A stretch of DNA of 64,000 nt, taken from Owenia fusiformis (lineage: Eukaryota > Annelida > Polychaeta > Sabellida > Oweniidae). Every line of letters begins with the position of its first letter. The first letter of the stretch is position 1. Shown in pieces: positions 57,508 through 64,000 of the stretch. The stretch is from NCBI GenBank assembly GCA_903813345.2, contig CAIIXF020000004.1, forward strand, positions 3,861,525-3,925,524. Reading direction: 5' to 3'. Both the position numbers and the translations under genes were made by a program. Below the pieces are notes generated by a model. That model had not been told where the DNA came from, made no database searches, and worked only from the letters and a program-made list of their open reading frames with translations.

Positions 57508-58456
57508 TAGAGTCCATTTCACTGCTTCATTTCGTCAGTAGAACGGCAAAAATGAGAAATTGGGAGACCATTGTGCAATAATATATGGAAAAGTATATTC
57601 ATAATGTACATGAATGACATTTGTTTATTTCAGATTTTTTAGTTTTTTGTGCAATAAGCCTGTGCCGTCTTGTAATTTGAAGAATTTCAGCCATGTTAAT
57701 CTTATTGAAAATAACATGGCAGAGAAACATCCAAATATAAGAGGCCACACACTTTATCAGCCAAACTAGAAGCAATCCAAGATACACAAATGTCATTCAT
57801 GTACATTATGAATATACTTTTCCATATATTATTGCACAATGGTCTCCCAATTTCTTATTTTTGCCGTTCTACTGACGAAATGAAGCAGTGAAATGTTATC
57901 CCGTTCCCGGACTATGGTCCTGTACTGAGCCCATACATTTGCCTGTACGATTACAACTTGGGAGAATTTTTTACTGATCTTACACTTCAGATACCTACTT
58001 CAATAGATTCCTTGGTAATTTAGCATTCTTTTCGTGTAGTTGAATCCACAATTGTCTGGGTTTATCGGCAGAACGAAGACATTTTCGTTTTTGATCGCAA
58101 TATTTGCGTGTAACATTTAACTTATTTCAACCGTCAAATTCCTCCATATTGGTACTTCCGGGCTACATCCGGGACAGCCAAACGGGGGATTCCCCTTTTA
58201 AATCCAACCGCCATTTTGAAAAGTGATGGAATCTCTCTCGATGAAAAAGAGAAAATGTTCCCGTTCTGCCGATATACCCAGACAATCGGCGGTTCCAATA
58301 TATTAGAAGTTACATCTTGAGTTCTATAATGCATTGAGGTAGGTATCTTAAGTGTAAGGGGCGTAGATAATTCTCCCAAGTTGTAATCGTACAGGCAAAT
58401 GAATGCGCTCAGTGCAGGACTATAGTCCGGGAACGGGATAAGTGAAATGGACTCTA
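57508..58456. mobile_element. Foldback MITE with TA-flanked ends, interrupted by a family E element
   Basis: The left arm (57,510-57,625) starts GAGTCCATTTCACTGCTTCA. The right arm (57,786-57,895, continued at 58,442-58,454) is its reverse complement, ending GTGAAATGGACTC. TA borders both ends. The right arm is cut at gcagtgaaatg by the element at 57,896-58,441; removing that element and one GTGAAATG restores a continuous arm. The loop (57,626-57,785) has an unrelated frame without a domain. Confidence 0.85.
57896..58441. mobile_element. Family E foldback element nested in another MITE
   Basis: Ends TTATCCCGTTCCCGGACTAT and ATAGTCCGGGAACGGGATAA, flanked by GTGAAATG (57,888-57,895 and 58,442-58,449). 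The outer ~120 bp of each arm match the larger relative at 29,870-30,615 (aatcgtacaggcaaatg, ttctcccaagttg, gcattgaggtag). The centre differs, and the left arm is more diverged than the right one. Confidence 0.88.
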
Positions 58457-58990
58457 AATATGAACTTTTTAAGGGCCTGTTCAAATGCCAATATCGAAAC
58501 TGAAATGAAGTTTGTATTGGTAAAAATAATTAAATCGTTTTTCAATATATTTTACTTGATATATAAAATAACACATTTATATATGACCTCACTAATCAGA
58601 ATTATACTTCTTCAAATTAAAATGAAAGCACATTTTGTTTACCTTATAAATCACCCTTTGACATGTATATATGATAAAGTAAGCAATTCTTGATAACGGA
58701 AGCCCTCATATGCAAAGTATTAATGAAAATGAATGAGTGCATGGATGTGATTTAAAAGCAAAATCGTGAAAATTAGTTAAAGAAACAAGGAATAAAACAT
58801 ACACAGGCTCAAGATAGATATTCTCTTGAATATATCAATTTTGCAAAGAATTATGATGGTAAAATTCAATTCCAGTTAGAAAATGCAAAAATCAGTATAC
58901 TTAACAGTATTCAAAAGATAAGTATCCTTATACTCAATATTGTAGTGATTAAACATGTTTAAATAGCAAGCTCCACCTCTAAGAAAAATT
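58457..58990. other. No gene seen
   Basis: AT-rich; an 83-codon frame at 58,442-58,693 begins in the target duplication and shows no domain. Confidence 0.4.
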
Positions 58991-58997
58991 TGAAAGT

Positions 58998-59148
58998 GGA
59001 CATGTTTTGAAATGTAAAATTGAGTGGAGAAGAGTGGAATTAGCAAGGAATAAAATAAACAGGCATGTAGTAAATACTCTTAATAGTATAGAAATGCAAG
59101 AAAATCAGACCTTTCATTCAAGTTTTAAAGAGAAAAGGCATGAAATAA
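58998..59148 (+). repeat. Family A interspersed repeat
   Basis: Full-length copy: gtggacatgttttgaaatgt, then gagtggagaagagtggaatt, tctt(a)atagtatagaaatgca and tcattcaagttttaaagaga. Confidence 0.8.
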
Positions 59149-59149
59149 G

Positions 59150-59910
59150 CATGACTTCATTGGCCATTTTCTCGAGGTATGCCACTGAGGGAGGTGATAG
59201 GACATGGCTATCTCCAGTTTGTATAGCAATTGTAGACAATGGGGGTCAATAGCCAAACGATACAAAGATAATAAATATATGTATCATGCTCGCTTCATAT
59301 ACATGATATAAGGGAGATAATTTGGACACCCTTTTTTCATGAATTTCTTTATTTTGAGATTGTAAAATCTGTTTTTTCTGAATTGTGACATCTCAATCAA
59401 AAACTGTGACAATTTCTACAACATTGACGATAAATCACAGCATATTACATTTTATTAAAGCTAATTAAATTATAATCAAATTCTCTTGGTATATAACACA
59501 TGGTTTATAATCTTTTTGGTCCTAAATACTTTTAAGAATGATATAAAGTGTCCCATTTTTATTGCCCACCCTGTACATATAAATGCATAAAGATAACTGT
59601 CACATTAACTGACTAAAACTATAAAAAGATATAAAATGCAAAAAATGCAATAAAAAGTCAAAGACCTCTATGTGAAAGTGGAGATTGAGGTTAACTGAAT
59701 TCAATAACTGAAATGGTAGAATACGAGAACCAGACTAATTATGCGCATACATTAGTGCCTGGATCATTCAATGCTAGTTTGTAAAGGCAGTACGACTCTA
59801 GATCTACACAAGAATTATTCTTCGTCAAATAGATAAACTGAAACTCTGTATTGTGCCTTCCACTGTCTCTGAATTTCTAGGATCAATAGATATAAAGGGA
59901 CTTTGCTGAA
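59150..59910. other. No gene seen
   Basis: AT-rich; nothing recognised. Confidence 0.4.
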
Positions 59911-59912
59911 TC

Positions 59913-60022
59913 AAAACAAGGCATGCAAAATGTCACTACCTGCCATTTGTAACAGACACTGATCACCAAACACCGTCCACAAAAATGTTGGAGACAATAA
60001 CAGCATATATGTCAGCATTTCA
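59913..60022 (+). repeat. Family B interspersed repeat, shortened
   Basis: Starts acaaggcatgcaaaatgtca and keeps ccaaacaccgtccacaaaaa and tgttggagacaataacagca; the right end is mutated (tatgtcagcatttcataaac). Confidence 0.7.
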
Positions 60023-60424
60023 TAAACCAGCATAAATATTATTTTTTCTAGGGACCTTTGAGATCTTCAACACCTTGCACTTAAGTATTTTTATAAAAAT
60101 GCCTCCCCGTATTTACAGCGGCTGCCGGGTGCTCGAAAATTTCTCCTGCAATAATAGAACTGCTAAAGAATGTCAATGTCACATACAAATAGCACGCAGT
60201 CACATATGTTACAATGGCCATGCAGCATTTTTCTTAACTTGGCTAAATGTCACCACATGGTTCTGCAATACAAAATTGTAACCATTGAACAGTAAATTGC
60301 ATCATCAATATCAATGCTAGTATTACACTTATATCGGAGTGAAATATTCCCGGAAAATAAGAGTCAACGTCATATGCAATATAACACTACCACTACATTT
60401 AGTACGAAAAGGTACTTAGTGATT

Positions 60425-60550
60425 ACGTCTTAGAGAGTAGAAATCTGAGTGAAAAAAGCAGAGATGAAGAATGCAAGAAAATGATGCAGTTCATTCAAAT
60501 TCTAGAGAGAAATTGAGTGGAATGAGCAACGAATAAATTAAATAGGCACC
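60425..60550 (+). repeat. Family A interspersed repeat, degenerate
   Basis: Keeps gaatgcaagaaaatgatgca, gttcattcaaattctagaga and ggaatgagcaacgaataaat. The order of parts suggests the end of one copy followed by the beginning of another, as in the tandem pair at 34.0 kb. Confidence 0.6.
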
Positions 60551-61980
60551 ATGTGAAGACATTGTCAAAAAAGCCAAAAATTCACTCGGATATGGCATAA
60601 AATAAGCTTGAACAGATGGGTGATTAATTTTACTATTTCTCCATGGGAGACTATTAAGCTGTAAATGATGAATGATGATTTGATCAGGAATTCAATTACC
60701 TGCAATACCTTACAACACTAATGCTGGTAATACCTGTAATATGACCATTCAGCCGTATGACACCATGTTAAAACACTTGACGTAAGCCATTTAGGTACGG
60801 ACCATTACATCTTAGGACAGCATGACTTTGTTATAATTAAAGGGTGACGCATATCGTTTAGCAAATCGAACGCTCGTTTCTGGTGTTGCTCACCGTTTAG
60901 TATAAAAGGCCCGATCCCGGAATAATACTCAAGGGTTCACAGCTTCGAGGTCGTTGTGTCAACACCTCTAACTGTTATATAGCATAAGTATATTATAGAT
61001 CGTCACACATTTATAAAAGGGTGATTTTTATTTTGACAAATCAATTCCACATTTATGAGTGAAGTTTCAGGATCTTCTATTTGTGTATAATACGGAAACA
61101 TTGGCATCTAAATTTCCCCATAACGTAATAGCACACAGCTTGGCATATGAAATATCCTACAAATGAAACAAAGCAAGACAAACCGGTTTCTAATACAAGG
61201 ATTTATATTGGCTGTTGTACATGTTTTCTTTGAACGCAATCACTCTTTGGATAATGTTTTCAAAATCGTTATAAACGGATTACTTTATCTCAAAGACAAT
61301 TTCAATAAACTGGATTTTACAGAACTCCCCTTATTTCTTAAAAATGGACTGATCCAATTGATTCGCCTGGAGCCGCCATATTGTTTTTATACGGGATGCT
61401 AATCGGAACCCTTTAAGTGAAAGTGAGAAAAGAAAAAAAATCATACGAGAATAAAATCCTAAAAATTCAGAAAAAAGGATTAAATAATTTCCAAATATAA
61501 CCATGACTTAGGAACCCCTCTTAGAAGATGAAACGCCATAAATGCATTACCATCCTTGCAGCGAAGGGAGTATTTTATATAATTTAGCATAAATGAAGTC
61601 CTTTGAAGGAGGATGACATAATCACCATTATTGACCAATTCTCACCAGAAGGGGTTCCATTTAATTCATAATTTTTCGCTGGGTTCATCCAAATTGCAAT
61701 GTACTTTTAAAGTTGGTGCAAAATTCTCATTAGCAGAGAAAAGATAGAAATGTTGATTTGTATTTTACTTGAATTCAATATTTTAAAAAAATCAAACTAC
61801 TCAATAATGGAACCATCATTTACCCCCTACCCTCCATCTAATGAAACTAACTTCTTTATTCACCAGATGTCGAGAATTGGACACCATCCCCAATGACTTG
61901 CACCACTATTTATTTCCCGACCCTTGTGTTGAGGCATCAGCTCCTCAATACAAAGAGCTAATCATAATTAAAGCTCTTAG
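60551..61980. other. No supported gene; a possible TATA-like word
   Basis: A tataaaagg at 60,901-60,909 precedes a 79-codon frame at 61,163-61,402 (start MKQSKTNRFLIQGFILAVVH). No domain, donor or homologue is recognised, so I do not call a gene. Confidence 0.3.
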
Positions 61981-61984
61981 CAAG

Positions 61985-62152
61985 ATAAGAAAGGCATAAA
62001 CATGCAAGATGTTACCACTGCCATCTGTTACAGTTGCCGACCACCAAACACTAAATGCCGAACACCAACCAAATACAAAGCCACAGAATGCTATCCACAA
62101 AATGTTGGAGACTATACAATATGTTACTTATTCTGGTGGTGATATAAAAATG
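61985..62152 (+). repeat. Family B interspersed repeat
   Basis: Starts aaaggcataaacatgcaaga and ends tattctggtggtgatataaa. The middle has three ccaaacactaaatgccgaac-like words, an intermediate between the compact and the long versions. Confidence 0.75.
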
Positions 62153-62154
62153 TT

Positions 62155-62358
62155 GAAAAGCGAAAAGGCCTACATAATAGTTAGGGGGGGGGGAGGATTA
62201 CAAAAACTTATGCAAGGCTAACTAGGAAACAATCTTACTTATTTCTGTTTAATTTGGAAGCGAAAAGGCCTATATAATAGTTGGGGGGGAGGATTACAAA
62301 TACTTATGCAAGGCTAACAAGGAAACAATCTTACTTATTTCTGTTTAATTTGGAACTC
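62155..62358. repeat. Tandem duplication, ~100-bp unit (two copies)
   Basis: Unit: agcgaaaaggcctacataat, agttagg plus G-run, gaggattacaaaaacttatg, caaggctaactaggaaacaa and tcttacttatttctgtttaa. It directly follows the family B repeat. The copies differ mainly in the length of the G-run. Confidence 0.85.
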
Positions 62359-62359
62359 T

Positions 62360-63415
62360 ATACACCCTATGATATCTATTCAATTTAGAATGTCTTGATA
62401 TATCATTTGCTGCACTAACAACCTACTTATGATGCATTAGACATAAACGAAATCCATTAGCTCGTTATTTTTAGGCAGATTCAATCAATGAAAATGCCTT
62501 ATATTATCAGATGGATCAGTTCTCGTGTAATATCCTCATTGGTAAATTAATAGCTTGATAATTACTGCTAAAATAAAGTAATGAAGTATTTTACATGTAC
62601 GCCCCAGTCAGAAGAGGTCAACTTTTGGATATGACCTTTTAATCCTTATTTATAATTACACATAACTACAAGCATGCTGCATTTTTGCAAATCACCCTTA
62701 CACTCTACTATACCTTGCATTGGGTGTTCATGAACAACCAGCCCTTTTGGCTTATTCGTAATGACAATGTATTTGTTTTTATTTGTCTGTTCCTTATTAA
62801 TAGTTTATCGGTTGAATGTTAGATGTTACTAAGGCACTTTCAAAAATATACTAAACAATATAATTAGACAAACAACGTATCTTATGCATTTCTAGGTGTT
62901 AGTGCCTTATTCACTCTACTGTTAATTTTCCCTTATTTCCAATAGGTGAACTTCATTATATCCCAAAATATTGTGATCGTATGAGTAAAGTACATGTGAA
63001 ACATAGCCAAGCTATAAGCTCTTGTGAGTTGTGATTTCACCACCCCAACTACACTACTAGATAAGGGGGGGGGGGGGGGGGCTGAGTCCTGAGATTTGAG
63101 CATGAGTGTGCAACAAAACAAAATATTTATTTATCCCTGTGTTAAAAGCACCTCTCAATATGAACTCTTTCTCAAGGTTCTAATTTTGTAATCTACCACT
63201 TAATCTTTTGCTATTCTGATCACTTTTGGTCTGTCCCAGTGGCGTTTGAATGATACAAGTGTTTCTGAATGATAATAAGCTTGTAATTAATATAAATTGC
63301 TGTGTAGGAACGTCATGGATACAAATAAAGATATCATCTATCAGGACCTGAGGTATTCACTGCTCCTTTTCCATCCTGAATAATGTATATAGTTGATTGG
63401 GTGAAAAAGTAAATG
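62360..63415. other. No gene seen
   Basis: AT-rich with a G-run at about 63,066-63,082; nothing else supported. Confidence 0.4.
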
Positions 63416-63419
63416 AATA

Positions 63420-63623
63420 CAGTAAAACCTGTCTAAGTGGAATACCTTTGGAACCTCTAAAAGGTGTTCCATTTTGGAGGTGTTCCACTTATAGAGGTTC
63501 ATTTAACATAAAGTCAAATTGTCTTGTGACTCTGAAAAGTATTCTACTAACAGAGGTGGTCTTCTTCTTGAGGTGTTCTGCTTTTCATGTAACACTGTTT
63601 CTAATGCTCTAAGAGTTTTACTG
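63420..63623. repeat. Family F MITE-like repeat
   Basis: Left end CAGTAAAACCTGTCTAAGTG preceded by TA, right end ctctaagagttttactg. The internal text ggtgttccacttatagaggt is close to the copy at 52,007. The right TA is not preserved. Confidence 0.65.
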
Positions 63624-63819
63624 GCCATCATCATTAACATAGCCTTTCAAGAGACTATAGTTAAGTACAATGTTTTTGTCTTGCATACCAATTAGTTCAA
63701 TTCTCAGTCTGTAACAATATGTAAAATGTGTTAATCAATAAAAATGCATTTTAGATATAAACAGGTGTATATATAATTGATAAGCAATTTTGTTATATAT
63801 AGTGAGCATCTTTCTCTAG

Positions 63820-64000
63820 TGAACACCCAGGCCCCACCTGGCCAAACCCCACCTGGCCAAAATTTCTTTCAAAATCATGGTACAAACAGTGAAATCTGCC
63901 TAATTCGAAGGCTACTGGGACTGGCCAAAATTTTTTTAACATCTATTTTTTTTAGTGATTTTTGGCCAAATTTACCAAAGTAAACCCCCCCCCAAGAATT
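63820..64000 (-). repeat. Family C interspersed repeat, reaching the window edge
   Basis: Contains a doubled ccccacctggccaaa phrase, then aatttctttcaaaatcatgg and ttagtgatttttggccaaat, ending in a C-run at the window edge. Confidence 0.55.

Noticed and set aside
61163-61402. 79-codon frame downstream of a TATA-like word
   Set aside because: No domain, no donor, weak start context; could be chance in AT-rich DNA.

Overview
The window is AT-rich eukaryotic DNA from an animal nuclear genome, probably a marine invertebrate (lophotrochozoan or invertebrate deuterostome; the species cannot be told from the sequence). The evidence is long GT-AG introns, an SLC16 transporter gene, a stand-alone P2X7 'ballast' domain gene, an APE-type non-LTR retrotransposon with a 2A-like motif, and many short interspersed and tandem repeats. 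Three multi-exon genes can be rebuilt exon by exon with matching splice phases.

Layout. (1) 1-4.2 kb: a non-LTR retrotransposon on the minus strand whose 987-codon ORF is uninterrupted and runs off the left edge, followed by its presumed 5' UTR with a 243-bp tandem duplication. (2) 4.4-11.6 kb: a hAT/BED finger remnant, a duplicated palindromic repeat, minisatellites and interspersed repeats. (3) 11.69-23.60 kb, minus strand: a complete five-exon monocarboxylate-transporter-like gene (639 aa). Two of its splice-donor regions have been tandemly amplified (112-bp and 82-bp units). (4) 24-39 kb: no convincing host exon; inverted-repeat elements, copies of at least four interspersed families and minisatellites. 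(5) 38,998-57,035: an 18.0-kb DNA transposon. (6) 57-64 kb: the duplicated target site, nested foldback elements and more interspersed repeats.

The main discovery is region 5. An 18-bp terminal inverted repeat (AGTATCTCTCTTAGGATT) bounds 18,038 bp and is flanked on both sides by TTAA. The sequence outside the right end holds a diverged second copy of the joined target site, uninterrupted, which is strong evidence for an insertion. Inside are two intact, convergent, multi-exon genes. One is a 12-exon, 747-aa protein with a C2CH zinc-binding module and an RNase-H/DDE-like core (transposase; Kolobok-like by TTAA preference, family assignment inferred). The other is a 5-exon, 294-aa protein made of an RG-rich N-terminus and the cysteine-rich ballast domain otherwise known as the cytoplasmic tail of vertebrate P2X7 receptors. 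Each gene starts at a compact, apparently bidirectional promoter next to a TIR. At both ends a short outward-facing exon with a good splice donor points into flanking DNA. If this is a real mobile unit, it offers a vehicle by which the ballast domain could have multiplied and been captured by P2X7.
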